Below are positions 17,317-26,590 of a DNA stretch of 64,000 nt, piece by piece. Source of the stretch: Nemesobacter sp965249045 (lineage in GTDB: Bacteria; Desulfobacterota_D; UBA1144; Nemesobacterales; Nemesobacteraceae); the NCBI GenBank assembly GCA_965249045.1, contig OZ252213.1:248001-312000 (forward strand), given 5' to 3'. Position 1 is the first letter of the stretch. The number at the start of each line of letters is the position of its first letter. The translations under genes were made by a program, and so were the position numbers. The notes below the pieces were generated by a model. That model was not told the origin of the DNA. It worked only from the letters and a program-made list of their open reading frames with translations, and ran no database searches.

Positions 17317-18213
17317 ATGGACAGTTTTAAAGTCGCCCTTGTTCAGACCCAGGCGCATAAAGACAGAGAAGAAAACCTGAAAGAAGCTCTATTAAGCGTA
17401 GAAACCGCTTCGGCCCTTGGAGCAGATATAGTATGTCTTCCGGAGCTTTTTCTTACGAGGTACTTCTGCCAGTCAGAAGACACAAACTGTTTTGACCTCG
17501 CCGAGCCCATCCCCGGTCCCGCTACGGACAGATTCTGCGTGGAGGCGAAAAAAAGAGGGGTTTTCATCGTATGCCCACTTTTTGAGAAAAGGGCCTCCGG
17601 CATATATCACAACTCCCTTGTCCTGATCAATCCTTCGGGAGAAATTTCCGGTATTTACAGAAAGATGCACATACCGGATGACCCGGGTTATTTTGAGAAA
17701 TTCTATTTTACTCCAGGAGACACGGGGTTTTCCTGCTTTGAAACCGGCTTTGCGAAAATAGGCACGCTTATCTGCTGGGACCAGTGGTATCCCGAAGCCG
17801 CACGCATAGCTTCGCTCAAGGGGGCGGATATAATCTTCTATCCGACCGCCATAGGGTGGTACACGAACGAGGACGAACGCTCAAAAAACACCCAGCTTGA
17901 AGCGTGGAAGACCGTTCAGCGGGCCCACGCTATCTCAAACGGAATCTACGTCGCGACGGTAAACAGGGTGGGGTTCGAGGGATCAGCGGAAAACGGCAAA
18001 GGAATAAATTTCTGGGGAACCTCATTTGTGTGCGACCCGGAGGGGGTAGTGATCTCAGAGGCTTCGGGCGAAAAAGAGGAAATCATACTGGCCGATATTG
18101 ATCTTCGAAAGCTTGAGGAAACCAGAAGGAACTGGCCGTTTCTTCGGGACAGGAGAATTGACGCCTACTCGGAACTTCAGCAAAGATTTATCGACAATGA
18201 TTCCGGGACCTGA
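17317..18213 (+). CDS. aguB: N-carbamoylputrescine amidase (carbon-nitrogen hydrolase)
   Basis: The 298-residue nitrilase-superfamily enzyme has the catalytic triad: Glu in VCLPELFLTRYF, Lys in YRKMHIPDDPGYFEK, and Cys in IGTLICWDQWYPE. The sequence after the Cys, and the end RNWPFLRDRRIDAY, are typical of the AguB branch, which converts N-carbamoylputrescine to putrescine, ammonia and CO2. The partner enzyme agmatine deiminase starts 3 bp after its stop, confirming the pathway. I chose the ATG at 17317; a TTG 30 bp upstream is possible. Confidence 0.93.
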   Translation: MDSFKVALVQTQAHKDREENLKEALLSVETASALGADIVCLPELFLTRYFCQSEDTNCFDLAEPIPGPATDRFCVEAKKRGVFIVCPLFEKRASGIYHNSLVLINPSGEISGIYRKMHIPDDPGYFEKFYFTPGDTGFSCFETGFAKIGTLICWDQWYPEAARIASLKGADIIFYPTAIGWYTNEDERSKNTQLEAWKTVQRAHAISNGIYVATVNRVGFEGSAENGKGINFWGTSFVCDPEGVVISEASGEKEEIILADIDLRKLEETRRNWPFLRDRRIDAYSELQQRFIDNDSGT

Positions 18214-18215
18214 AA

Positions 18216-19271
18216 TTGAGTGATTCTCGGGCGGTTCGCTACAGACTTCCCGCCGAATGGGAGCCCCACGGCGCCACATGGCTTGTGTGGCCACAAAATG
18301 TAACTGACTGGCCGGGGAAACTTTCAAGGATCAAATGGGTCTACAGCGAAATCGTAAGCCACCTTTCAGAATCAGAGAAGGTAAGAATAATCGTTAACCC
18401 CGGGGAAGCGCGAAAGCAGGCTGAGAGTTTTCTTAAAAAAGAGTCAACTGACCTTGCCAACGTAGAGTTTTACGATTGCCCCACCGACAGATCCTGGATA
18501 CGGGACTCAGGACCTTTTTTCGTAAGGGAAGATTCCGCGGAGCTAAGAGTCCTTGATTTCGGGTTTAACGGATGGGCAAAATATCCCGACTGGGAAAACG
18601 ACAATCTAGTCCCAGAATTCATCGCAAAAGCACTTGATTTTGACTCGCGAAGCCCAAACCACCTCGGAAGGAAAATCGTTCTTGAGGGCGGAAGTATCGA
18701 TACAAACGGAAAGGGCTCCCTCATCACGACGAAGCAGTGTCTTCTGAGTCAAGAGAAACAGACGAGGAATCCTTCTTTCGGGAAAAAGGACTACGAGGAG
18801 ATATTTTCCGAGTATTTAGGCGCAACAAATGTTCTTTGGTTAAACGGAGGGATTGAGGGGGATGACACAAACGGCCATGTTGACGACATATGCCGGTTTA
18901 CGGATCCCGCCACGGTTGTTCTATGCCTGGAGGAGAGTCCCGAAGATCCAAATTACTCCCCGCTTCGCGAAAATCTGGAAATACTCCAGGACTTAAGACT
19001 TGAGGACGGAGGAAAAATTAAAATCGTCCCTATTCCGATGTCCTCCCCGCTTTTTTTTGACGGCGAGAGACTTCCGGCAACTTACGCCAATTTCTACATC
19101 TCCAACGAAAAAGTCCTCGTTCCCGCCTATAACGATCCGAAGGACCGCGAGGCACTTGGGATACTGTCGGAACTTTTTCCCGCAAAGCATGTTGTGGGAA
19201 TAGACTGTGTCGATCTTGTGTGGGGATTCGGAGCTATTCACTGCATGACGAAAGAAGAACCTCTTTCCTAA
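18216..19271 (+). CDS. aguA: Agmatine deiminase (peptidylarginine deiminase family)
   Basis: AguA hydrolyses agmatine to N-carbamoylputrescine and ammonia. The 351-residue protein shows the family landmarks: PHGATWLVWPQN near residue 18, DRSWIRDSGPFFV, VLEGGSIDTNG, GIEGDDTNGHVDD, and the catalytic cysteine in FGAIHCMTKEEP at the C terminus. The start is a TTG, consistent with tight coupling to aguB. The two genes together give a complete agmatine-to-putrescine route; an arginine decarboxylase is not in the window. Confidence 0.93.
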   Translation: MSDSRAVRYRLPAEWEPHGATWLVWPQNVTDWPGKLSRIKWVYSEIVSHLSESEKVRIIVNPGEARKQAESFLKKESTDLANVEFYDCPTDRSWIRDSGPFFVREDSAELRVLDFGFNGWAKYPDWENDNLVPEFIAKALDFDSRSPNHLGRKIVLEGGSIDTNGKGSLITTKQCLLSQEKQTRNPSFGKKDYEEIFSEYLGATNVLWLNGGIEGDDTNGHVDDICRFTDPATVVLCLEESPEDPNYSPLRENLEILQDLRLEDGGKIKIVPIPMSSPLFFDGERLPATYANFYISNEKVLVPAYNDPKDREALGILSELFPAKHVVGIDCVDLVWGFGAIHCMTKEEPLS

Positions 19272-19295
19272 CTCCGCAGACTTAAATCAAATTCG

Positions 19296-19799
19296 TCATT
19301 GCCAAATCGGGTTAGCCCCTTCGTACTCGAGAATCGCCTTCTTCACGTCCAGACCCCAACGGTAACCGTGAAGATCCCCCCCTTTACCTATGACGCGGTG
19401 GCACGGTACCAAGTAAGCAACCGGATTTCCCGCCACGGCGTTTGAAACGGCTCTTACGGCCGCTGGCTTTCCGATCGATTCCGCAAGATCCAAATAGGAA
19501 AGAGTCTCTCCCTCTCGGGTCTCAAGCAGCTTCTCCCAGACCTGGAGCTGAAACCGCGTTCCCAGAAGCAGTATCGCTGGCCGCGGTTGTTTTCCCCGGG
19601 AGAAAAATATCCCCTTTAGTGCTTCGATAGTCTTTCTGTCATCCCTTTGGTTCTGCGGGTTTGGCCATATCTTCCTGAATTGTTTCATATGGGTTTCCGG
19701 GTTAGAGAGGAAAAAACTCATATGGCATATCCCCTCCTCGCAGACCCCGATTAGGCATTTTCCGAACGGAGTGTCGTGGATTCCGTAGACAAGAGGCAT
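19296..19799 (-). CDS. ogt: Methylated-DNA--protein-cysteine methyltransferase
   Basis: This suicide enzyme removes alkyl groups from O6-alkylguanine in DNA by transfer to its own cysteine. The 167-residue form has the active-site motif PCHRVIGKGGDLHGY, the DNA-contacting RAVSNAVAGNP, and the N-terminal YGIHDTPFGKC typical of the Ada C-terminal/Ogt class. I chose the ATG at 19799, which has AGGG upstream and gives normal length. An in-frame start at 19943 would add 48 basic residues with no family match. It lies downstream of the acyl-CoA dehydrogenase on the same strand. Confidence 0.92.
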   Translation of the reverse strand: MPLVYGIHDTPFGKCLIGVCEEGICHMSFFLSNPETHMKQFRKIWPNPQNQRDDRKTIEALKGIFFSRGKQPRPAILLLGTRFQLQVWEKLLETREGETLSYLDLAESIGKPAAVRAVSNAVAGNPVAYLVPCHRVIGKGGDLHGYRWGLDVKKAILEYEGANPIWQ

Positions 19800-19950
19800 C
19801 TTGGCCCTAGCTTTTTTCTTTTCCTGCGAAGAAAGCTCTTTTGCGTTTACTAGGATTTCACGCCAGAAGCGGTTCTGTTTTTTTCTTTCCATGCGAGTTT
19901 TCGACACACTCTTATCGTAGGTTCCAAGACTTATTAACCGCAAAGCAAGA

Positions 19951-21168
19951 CTACCTTTTTCCGAAAATCGATCTTGCTATGATCATCTTGTGTATCTCGT
20001 TTGTGCCTTCGTATATCTCCCCGACCTTGGAATCCCTGTAAATCTCTTCAACTTTATAGGTGGAGGAGTCATGGGCGAGTTCCACCATAAGCCCGAGACC
20101 TCCGAATATCTGAACGGCGTCACGGGCCATGGTAACGCTTATTTCCGAACCGTAGTACTTGGCAGCGGACGTCTCGAAAGTCGGGAAAGGATCCCCCTTG
20201 TCAAGGCATAGCGCGGCTTTAAGATACAGGTTTCTCGCGTTCTCTATCTCCACCGCCCTTTGCGCAAGCAGAAACTGCCAGTACTGAAAATCCGCTATCT
20301 TCTTTCCGAAAGCTTCTCTTTCGTTCATAAACTCAACGCACTCATCAAAGGCCGACTGCGCCATCCCCACCCCGCTTGCCCCGATTCCGGTTCTTCCGTA
20401 AAGAAGGGAGTTAACGGCAACCCGAAGACCTTCTCCTTCCTTCCCTATCAGGTTTTCCCGGGGCACCTCGACATCCTCAAGATATATGTCGTAGGTAAGC
20501 TCTCCCCTGTTTCCAAGTTTTTTATCCGGAGCGCTCACGGAACAGCCAGGCGAATCAAGATCGACCACTATCATGATGGATTTATCGCCCGCGCTTGCAA
20601 GCAGGGTTACAAAATCCGCTACCCCAGCGTTAGTTATATAGCGCTTGCGGCCGTTTATCACATACTTTTTTTTGCCCTTCTTGCGGGCTTTCGTTACAAG
20701 AGACTCGGTCCTTACGTCAGAACCCGACTGGGGTTCCGTCATCGCAAACGACCCCACTGAGGTTCCGTCGAGAGCCGAAGCAAGATATTTTTCCTTTATG
20801 TGGGGCGATCCCATGGCGAGAGTTTTTCCCGAGAGCAGAAAGTGGGCGTTTATCGTTCCCGCCACACTGGCGCTTATGTAGGCAATTTCCTCGGCCATCA
20901 CGGCGGCTCCGCATGCAGGGTAAGAAAGACCCAGTCCCCCATCTTTTTTTGAAAACGGAATCCGGAAAAACCCTTCGGCCGCCATTTTCTTGAAAAGCTC
21001 GCGGGGAAAATTCTCGTTTTTCTCGCTTTTCTCTCCTATGTCCCGGGCCAGCGGGAAAACTTCTTTTTCCGCAAAAGCCCTTACCCTTTGCCTGATCTCC
21101 CTCGTTTCCTCGGGAAAAAGGTGCTCCTTGTAAAGCCTTGTCTGCATTCTCGCGGGTAACTTGCGCAT
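19951..21168 (-). CDS. Acyl-CoA dehydrogenase
   Basis: The 405-residue flavoenzyme has the three-domain acyl-CoA dehydrogenase layout. The FAD and substrate segment is SFAMTEPQSGSDVRT, the central segment GRKRYITNAGVADF, and the C-terminal segment contains the catalytic base Glu in GEIYEGTNEIHK. It oxidises an acyl-CoA at the alpha-beta bond and passes electrons to an electron-transfer flavoprotein. No other beta-oxidation gene is close, so the chain-length preference cannot be inferred. Confidence 0.93.
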   Translation of the reverse strand: MRKLPARMQTRLYKEHLFPEETREIRQRVRAFAEKEVFPLARDIGEKSEKNENFPRELFKKMAAEGFFRIPFSKKDGGLGLSYPACGAAVMAEEIAYISASVAGTINAHFLLSGKTLAMGSPHIKEKYLASALDGTSVGSFAMTEPQSGSDVRTESLVTKARKKGKKKYVINGRKRYITNAGVADFVTLLASAGDKSIMIVVDLDSPGCSVSAPDKKLGNRGELTYDIYLEDVEVPRENLIGKEGEGLRVAVNSLLYGRTGIGASGVGMAQSAFDECVEFMNEREAFGKKIADFQYWQFLLAQRAVEIENARNLYLKAALCLDKGDPFPTFETSAAKYYGSEISVTMARDAVQIFGGLGLMVELAHDSSTYKVEEIYRDSKVGEIYEGTNEIHKMIIARSIFGKR

Positions 21169-21387
21169 TTTGCTAACTCCCGTAGTAAAGGATTGTCTTT
21201 CTCCGAAGACAGGTTTGGTAGATGTCCTGCAAACAGTTTAACTAACTATCGGATGAACTTTAAAACCGTCTCCAGAAAGCCCGGTTCGGGGGCGGGGAAT
21301 AAGAAGCTTAAGGACTTTGCGTCTTCTCCCGTTGTTTAAACTCAAGTAAAATAAACCCGAGCAAACCCGCGTGGAAGGAGGAAGCGA

Positions 21388-22354
21388 TTGTCTCTCATCG
21401 GAGTTGTCGTGCCCTCCTGGGCCGACGTAAAAAAAGATGATCTCACTTATTTCTCGAAACTGGCCGAGGACCTGGGCTACCACTCCATCTGGGTTCCCGA
21501 GATGTGGGGGCGCGACGCTTTTCCCTTATCTCCCACATGGCGTCGATCACAGAAAAAATTAAGCTAGCCACGGGAATCATCTCCGTTTACAGCAGATCTC
21601 CGGCGCTTATAGCCCAGACCGCGGCCACCATGGATGAATACTGCGAAGGGAGATTAATTCTTGGTCTCGGAATAAGCAGCGTCTACCTCAACGAATACTG
21701 GCACGGCGCAAAATTCGAGAGGCCTATCCGGCGAACGCTTGAGTGCGTTGAGATAATAAGGACGATACTCGCTGGAAAGAGGGTTGACTACGACGGGGAA
21801 ATTTTCAGGCTTAAAAACTTCAAGCTTCTTTTCAAGCCCTTAAGAAGCGATATTCCGATATACATCGCGTCGATGGGACCGAAGAATATCGAACTCACCT
21901 CCCAGGTCGCAGACGGCTGGATTCCCTACCTCTGCCCCGTAAGCCTAATAAATGAAAGGAAAGAAACACTCGATTCCAGCGGAAAAAAATAACGGTTGCC
22001 CCGTTTCTCCCTGCCATGGTCTCCGAGAACCGAAGCGAATCAAGAGAGATCGTAAGGGAGTTTGTGGCCCTCTACGTATGCTCTATGGGAGATTATTACC
22101 ACAAGCTTGTATGCAGCTACGGATTCGGGGAAGAAGCGGACAGGGCAAAAAAACTCTGGCGGGACAACAGAACAGAAGCGGTAAAAAGCATAAGCGACCA
22201 ACTGCTTGACCTAGTTTCCGTAAGCGGTGACCCGGAGGAAGCAAAAGAAAAGCTCGAGGCGTTCGCTGAGAGCTCCGATCTTCCCATTCTCATGTTTCCC
22301 TACAACGCCTCAAGGGAGCAAATAGCTTTTGCTATGAAAGCACTTGCGCCTTGA
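21388..22354 (+). pseudogene. Luciferase-like monooxygenase (F420/FMN type) with two frameshifts
   Basis: Three consecutive frames join into one luciferase-like monooxygenase. It starts at a TTG at 21388 (good AAGGAGG upstream) with IGVVVPSWADV and EDLGYHSIWVPEMWGRDAF. It needs a one-base insertion near 21520 to continue as SLISHMASITEKIKLATG through ADGWIPYLCPVSL. A second shift in a run of seven A near 21985 then restores ITVAPFLPAMVSENRSESRE to the stop at 22354. Both breaks lie in or next to homopolymers, so assembly error is a serious alternative. Members use F420 or FMN to oxidise or reduce an organic substrate. Confidence 0.8.
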
Positions 22355-22410
22355 GAGGATAATTCGGCTCAAGGGTCAGGTCTTGAAATAATTTTTTGTT
22401 GCGTTATAAT
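22349..22410 (+). promoter_or_regulatory. Left-end hairpin and promoter of the REP-associated transposase gene
   Basis: CCTTGAG (22349-22355) and CTCAAGG (22368-22374) form a 7-bp hairpin directly followed by GTCAGGTCTTGAAA. As I recall, a very similar leader precedes many MARPLR-type transposase genes. TATAAT at 22405-22410 lies only 7 bp before the ATG, so the transcript has a very short leader. The hairpin overlaps the stop of the upstream monooxygenase. Confidence 0.55.
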
Positions 22411-22417
22411 CACGCCT

Positions 22418-23263
22418 ATGGCAAGACCTTTAAGACCGGAATACACCGGGGCGGTCTATTACATCTCCTCTGTCGGCAACAGGGGGCAGAGCGTCTTTCA
22501 GAACTCAGCTGACGGCAACGCTTGGATAGAAATCCTTGAGGGAGTGTGCGGAAGGTTCGGGTGCCGCTGCTTCGGCTACTGCCTTATGTCCGACGGATAT
22601 CATCTCGTTATTGAGACCCCGAACCCGAATCTCTCAAAAGCCATAAGGCAGTTAAACGGCGTTTACACCCAGCGCTCAAACAGACTGCACGACACAGACG
22701 GCCATGTTTTCCGGGGAAGATATAAATCCATAGTAGTGCAGAAGGAAAAATATCTTCTGCCGCTTATGGCCCATATTTTTCTTCTGCCTCTTCGAGCCGG
22801 TTTCGTAAAACATCCGAACCAGTTCAAATGGAGCAGCTGCAGGTATCTTTACGGAAAGGACGAGATGCCGGCGTACATAGACCTTAAATGGTTCTCCGAA
22901 GGCTTTTCTTCGGACACGGACAGCTTTGATGAATTTCTGGAAGAGAACCGCTTGCGCGATGTGATCTCAGAGACCCGAAAGCAGATATATCTCGGGGATG
23001 ACGAATTCATAGAGCTTGTCCAAGAAAAAACAAAAAAAGGTTCGCGGCCAAGAGATATTCCGAAGCATCAGGTCACAAAACCGGTATCAGGCATGATAAA
23101 CGGTTTCACACAAAGCGGGCATTCAAGGGACGAGGCAATAGCTAAAACCTATCTTACAGGGGATTACACTCTAAGGGAGGTCGCCGACGCGGTCTCCGTT
23201 CACTATTCGGTTATAAGCAAAATCGTAAGCGAGTACGAGAAAAACTCCTCCCGTTCGCAATAA
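22418..23263 (+). CDS. REP-associated (IS200-like, Y1) transposase relative with lost catalytic residues
   Basis: The 281-residue protein has the full IS200-like transposase fold of the MARPLR group: MARPLRPEYTGAVYYISSVGNRG, then RQLNGVYTQRSNRLH, GHVFRGRYKSIVV and LPLRAG. A C-terminal DNA-binding region (SRDEAIAKTYLTGDYTLREV) follows. Two catalytic positions are changed. The HUH pair normally read as HYH is GYH (Gly60), and the tyrosine normally in SRYVHLNP is His119 in MAHIFLLP. The reading frame is intact over full length. It may be a DNA-binding protein that no longer cuts DNA; that is inference. Confidence 0.85.
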   Translation: MARPLRPEYTGAVYYISSVGNRGQSVFQNSADGNAWIEILEGVCGRFGCRCFGYCLMSDGYHLVIETPNPNLSKAIRQLNGVYTQRSNRLHDTDGHVFRGRYKSIVVQKEKYLLPLMAHIFLLPLRAGFVKHPNQFKWSSCRYLYGKDEMPAYIDLKWFSEGFSSDTDSFDEFLEENRLRDVISETRKQIYLGDDEFIELVQEKTKKGSRPRDIPKHQVTKPVSGMINGFTQSGHSRDEAIAKTYLTGDYTLREVADAVSVHYSVISKIVSEYEKNSSRSQ

Positions 23264-23269
23264 AAAGCT

Positions 23270-25060
23270 TCAGCCAAGCCCGGAAAGTTCCTCCACCTCA
23301 TCCACCATCGCGCCTATCACGTCAAGTCCCGCCTGCCAGAAATCAGGGTCATTTATATCCACCCCGACTCCCAGAAGAAGTTCCGAGGGTGAGGCGCTTC
23401 CCCCCGAGCGGAGAAGCCCCATGTAATCGGGAACGAAAGATCTTCCCCGTTCAAGAAACATTCCGTAAAGAGCAAGGGTGAGCAATTCGCCGAAGGAGTA
23501 CGCGTAGCAGTAAAAAGGAGAGTGTATGAAATGGGGAATGTATAGCCACCAGTAAGCGTAGTTTTCGGTGAGAGCGACTGAATCTCCGAACATATCGCGG
23601 TTAGCCTCGATCCAAAGCTCGTTTATTCTCGCGGTCGCAAGCTCCCCTTTGTCTCTTCTTTCGCGGTGCAGGCTCTGCTCGAACCTTGTCAGCACCGCCT
23701 GTCTGAAAACCGTTGCCATTATGTCCTCGAGTTTTTCCGCTACCAGAACCAGCCTGCCTTCCTTTTCCGTCTCCTCTTCCTTTAGCCTGTGAAACACTAG
23801 CATTTCCGCGAAAACGCTCGCGGTCTCGGCCGTCGTAAGAGGCGTGTGGGCCTGGAAATAGCCCTGCCGCCTTGAGAGATACTGGTGCACTCCGTGGCCA
23901 AGCTCGTGGGCCAGAACCATCACGTCCCTGGGTTTCCCGGTGTAGTTCATAAAGACGTAAGGATGCGCTCCGGGAACCGTTCCGTGACTGAAGGCGCCTC
24001 CTCTTTTTCCATCCCGAAGCTCAGCGTCTATCCAGTTTTTCTCAAAAAACAAAGACGCAGTCTTTTCCATCTCAGAAGAAAACTCTCCGAACGAAGAAAG
24101 CACGATCTCCTTTGCCTTCTCCCACGGCACCTGCTCCCTTTCCGAACCCAGCGGAGCGTAGCGATCATAGTCGTAGAATCTGCGGTACCCGAGAAGTTCT
24201 CTTTTAAGTGTGTAGTAGCGTCTTACGAATTCGAAATTCCGCTCGCATGATTCAAGGAGGGTGTTCACGGCCCCATGAGATATCTCGTTGCTCAGGTGCC
24301 GCGCCGACATGGGGTCTTCGTAACTTCTCAGCCTGTCATTTATCGAGTGGTCGTTTACAAGAGTGTTGAATATGTAGGTAAGCACGTGGGAGTTTCCCGT
24401 AAGTCCTCTGGTTAGGCCGCCCCAAGCCGCCTTTCTTTTCTTTCTGTCCGGGTCGTAGAGAAGCGAGAGGGTCCGGGACTGGTTGAGTTTCTCTGTTTTC
24501 CCCGAGAGCCTCACACGAAATTCAATATTGTTCACAACCTCGTCAAAAAGTCTTGAAAACGCCTTCTGCCCCGTGTTTGATTTTTCCTGGAGTATTTTTT
24601 CCTCGGCTTCTGAGAGAGTATGGTCCTTGTACTGTCTTTCCTGCTCGAGAAAATGCCTGTAACCCGAGAGTTCCGGGTGATTCATGAGTTTTTTCGCCCT
24701 TTTCTTCGGAACCGAAACCCATTCCACGTAAAAAAAGATGAGTTTCTTCTGAAGTTCAGTCGCCTTCTGCTGCATTGAGGAGCGAAAGGCCCCGGTTTTC
24801 GGATCCCGCGTGTCCGCCGCGAAAAGAAGATACGCAAAGGAAAGTATCTTCCCGATTCCCTCCGACAGGCGCTCAAGCTCCCCTACCGCTTCCGCAAGCT
24901 TGCCGGCGGTAAGGGAGGGAGATTTTATCTTGCCCCTGTACTTTTTTTCAAACTTATCGGCGCGTGCCGATATTTTCTTAAAGTCTTTTTCCACGCGGGC
25001 ATCTGAAATTCCTTTGTAAAGATCCCCGAGATTCCATCTTACGCCTTCTGCTTTCGCCAT
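23270..25060 (-). CDS. pepF: Oligoendopeptidase F (M3 family)
   Basis: The 596-residue zinc peptidase has the M3 active site in VLAHELGHGVHQYL, with the downstream Glu in TTAETASVFAEML. The C-terminal segment YWWLYIPHFIHSPFYCYAYSFGELL is a PepF/M3B hallmark. It degrades short peptides in the cytoplasm. Length is normal and the frame intact. It converges with the transposase-like gene, the stops being 6 bp apart. Confidence 0.95.
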   Translation of the reverse strand: MAKAEGVRWNLGDLYKGISDARVEKDFKKISARADKFEKKYRGKIKSPSLTAGKLAEAVGELERLSEGIGKILSFAYLLFAADTRDPKTGAFRSSMQQKATELQKKLIFFYVEWVSVPKKRAKKLMNHPELSGYRHFLEQERQYKDHTLSEAEEKILQEKSNTGQKAFSRLFDEVVNNIEFRVRLSGKTEKLNQSRTLSLLYDPDRKKRKAAWGGLTRGLTGNSHVLTYIFNTLVNDHSINDRLRSYEDPMSARHLSNEISHGAVNTLLESCERNFEFVRRYYTLKRELLGYRRFYDYDRYAPLGSEREQVPWEKAKEIVLSSFGEFSSEMEKTASLFFEKNWIDAELRDGKRGGAFSHGTVPGAHPYVFMNYTGKPRDVMVLAHELGHGVHQYLSRRQGYFQAHTPLTTAETASVFAEMLVFHRLKEEETEKEGRLVLVAEKLEDIMATVFRQAVLTRFEQSLHRERRDKGELATARINELWIEANRDMFGDSVALTENYAYWWLYIPHFIHSPFYCYAYSFGELLTLALYGMFLERGRSFVPDYMGLLRSGGSASPSELLLGVGVDINDPDFWQAGLDVIGAMVDEVEELSGLG

Positions 25061-25085
25061 ATCAGTCTCCGTAAATCGCTCTGCA

Positions 25086-26033
25086 TCAAACTACATCTTG
25101 TAGCAAGTATATATCCTCAAGGGCTCTTGCCCTGCCCATATAATCCATTCCGTAACCCACGAGAAATCCTTCGTCCACTTGGAAACCCGAGTAATCGGGC
25201 TCGGGACCCGTCATGTCTTTTCCCCTTTTGTCTATAAGTGCGCATATCCGAAGCGAACCCGGGTTTTTCGATTCCATGTGACGCAGGATAAACTTCGCCG
25301 TCTCTGAAGTGTCGATTATATCCTCGATAATTATAACGTCCCTTCCCTCTATACCGCATTCAATGTCCCTTACGAGTTCAAGGTGCTCCGGCCGCGTTGC
25401 TTCCCTATAGCTTGAAACCCTGAGAAACTGCTTTTCCGAAGAGATGGTCATCCGCTCCGCTAGGTCTTCAAAAAAGGGACGCGCGCCCAGGAGAACGCAC
25501 ACCAAAACGGGAGTTTTTCCCTCGTAGTCTTCAGAAATTTTCTTTGCAAGGTTCCAAATAGCGCTTTTTATCTCTTTTTTTGAAAGAACCTTCCTAAGAA
25601 CAAGGCCTTCCAAGATTTCGGTTTCTTCAGGCGGGGCCGGCTCCTTCAGTGTTTTTTCAAGTTCGGGACAAAGCTCAATAACGGAGCGGCAGAGAAATTC
25701 CCGCTCGTAAACGTCGGAATCGACGATCTCTCCGTTCCAGGCAAGTATATCAAGGTCCATTTTCCTCGGGCCGTAGCGATCCTCCCCGACATTCCTTCCA
25801 AGAGCAATCTCCACTCCCTTGAGCAAAGCTTTTAGCCCCTTGAGGCCAAGGCGGGTTTTTATTAGCAGAGAACCGTTTAGAAAATCCTGCTGTTCCCGCG
25901 GTCCTATAGGCTTGGTTCTCACGAATTTCGACTCTCCGAGAACACTGAGTTTTTCCCCGAGCATTCGCTTGGTGATGCTCACGTTCCTCTCGGCATCTAT
26001 ATTTGAGCCGATTCCGATAATGGCCGTATTCAT
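25086..26033 (-). CDS. folK: Fusion of 6-hydroxymethyl-dihydropterin pyrophosphokinase (FolK) and a hypoxanthine phosphoribosyltransferase-like domain
   Basis: Residues 1 to about 150 are FolK: IGIGSNIDAERN, FVRTKPIGPREQQDFLNG and the signature RYGPRKMDLDIL. FolK transfers pyrophosphate to the dihydropterin in folate synthesis. Residues about 155-315 are a type I phosphoribosyltransferase like Hpt: KVLSKKEIKSAIWNLAKKIS, VCVLLGARPFFEDL, the PRPP loop VIIIEDIIDTSET, and ALIDKRG. This half would convert hypoxanthine or guanine with PRPP to the nucleotide. One open frame covers both without a stop. I chose the ATG at 26033. It lies downstream of folB and a pteridine reductase-like gene. Confidence 0.9.
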   Translation of the reverse strand: MNTAIIGIGSNIDAERNVSITKRMLGEKLSVLGESKFVRTKPIGPREQQDFLNGSLLIKTRLGLKGLKALLKGVEIALGRNVGEDRYGPRKMDLDILAWNGEIVDSDVYEREFLCRSVIELCPELEKTLKEPAPPEETEILEGLVLRKVLSKKEIKSAIWNLAKKISEDYEGKTPVLVCVLLGARPFFEDLAERMTISSEKQFLRVSSYREATRPEHLELVRDIECGIEGRDVIIIEDIIDTSETAKFILRHMESKNPGSLRICALIDKRGKDMTGPEPDYSGFQVDEGFLVGYGMDYMGRARALEDIYLLQDVV

Positions 26034-26241
26034 GTTCTGATACCTTCTCCTTGCAACGGCAAGCCGGACTGCAGAACACAAGACCAAGCTTTCCCAACTG
26101 CTTCAGCCCGTATCCGCTTCCAATCGCAACCGTATTTTACATTTAGACGACTGAATGTTAAGTATGGTTTCAAAAACCGCGGGGAAGTCTTCCACGCAGC
26201 GTTGCTTCTGAGACGACCGGTGAAAACGGCACTGAGCCCGT

Positions 26242-26589
26242 CTACCTCTCCCTTGCTTCGGTCACCGAAACGGAGTCGGCGAAGCGGAGCGCCCCGGGCT
26301 TTTCCACCTTTACCGACGCCCACATGACCGCCGGTTCCTCAAAAACTATATCGCATATGCCCCCGGCAACCCTCTCAAGCAGATTAAAATCGTTTGTCTC
26401 TACAAAGCTTATGATTTTTTTGTTTAAGGCCTTGTAGTCCAAAGTATCTTCTATGTTATCGCTCTCCGCGGCTTTGCGTCCGTCAAAATCGATGCTGGCG
26501 TTTATAACAAGGTCCTGGCGGTTTTCCTTCTCCCAGTCATAAACCCCTATTATCGTGCGAAGCCTGAGGTTTTCGATCTTTATTATCAT
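26242..26589 (-). CDS. folB: Dihydroneopterin aldolase
   Basis: FolB converts 7,8-dihydroneopterin to 6-hydroxymethyl-dihydropterin, the substrate of FolK. The 115-residue product has the family start IKIENLRLRTIIGVYDWEK with the conserved Glu, SDNIEDTLDYKALNKKI in the middle, and the second half NFNLLERVAGGI-like segment (NDFNLLERVAGGIC). The ATG at 26589 fits family length. The upstream reductase gene ends 1 bp before it, and folK follows downstream, so this is a folate operon. Confidence 0.93.
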   Translation of the reverse strand: MIIKIENLRLRTIIGVYDWEKENRQDLVINASIDFDGRKAAESDNIEDTLDYKALNKKIISFVETNDFNLLERVAGGICDIVFEEPAVMWASVKVEKPGALRFADSVSVTEARER

Positions 26590-26590
26590 C

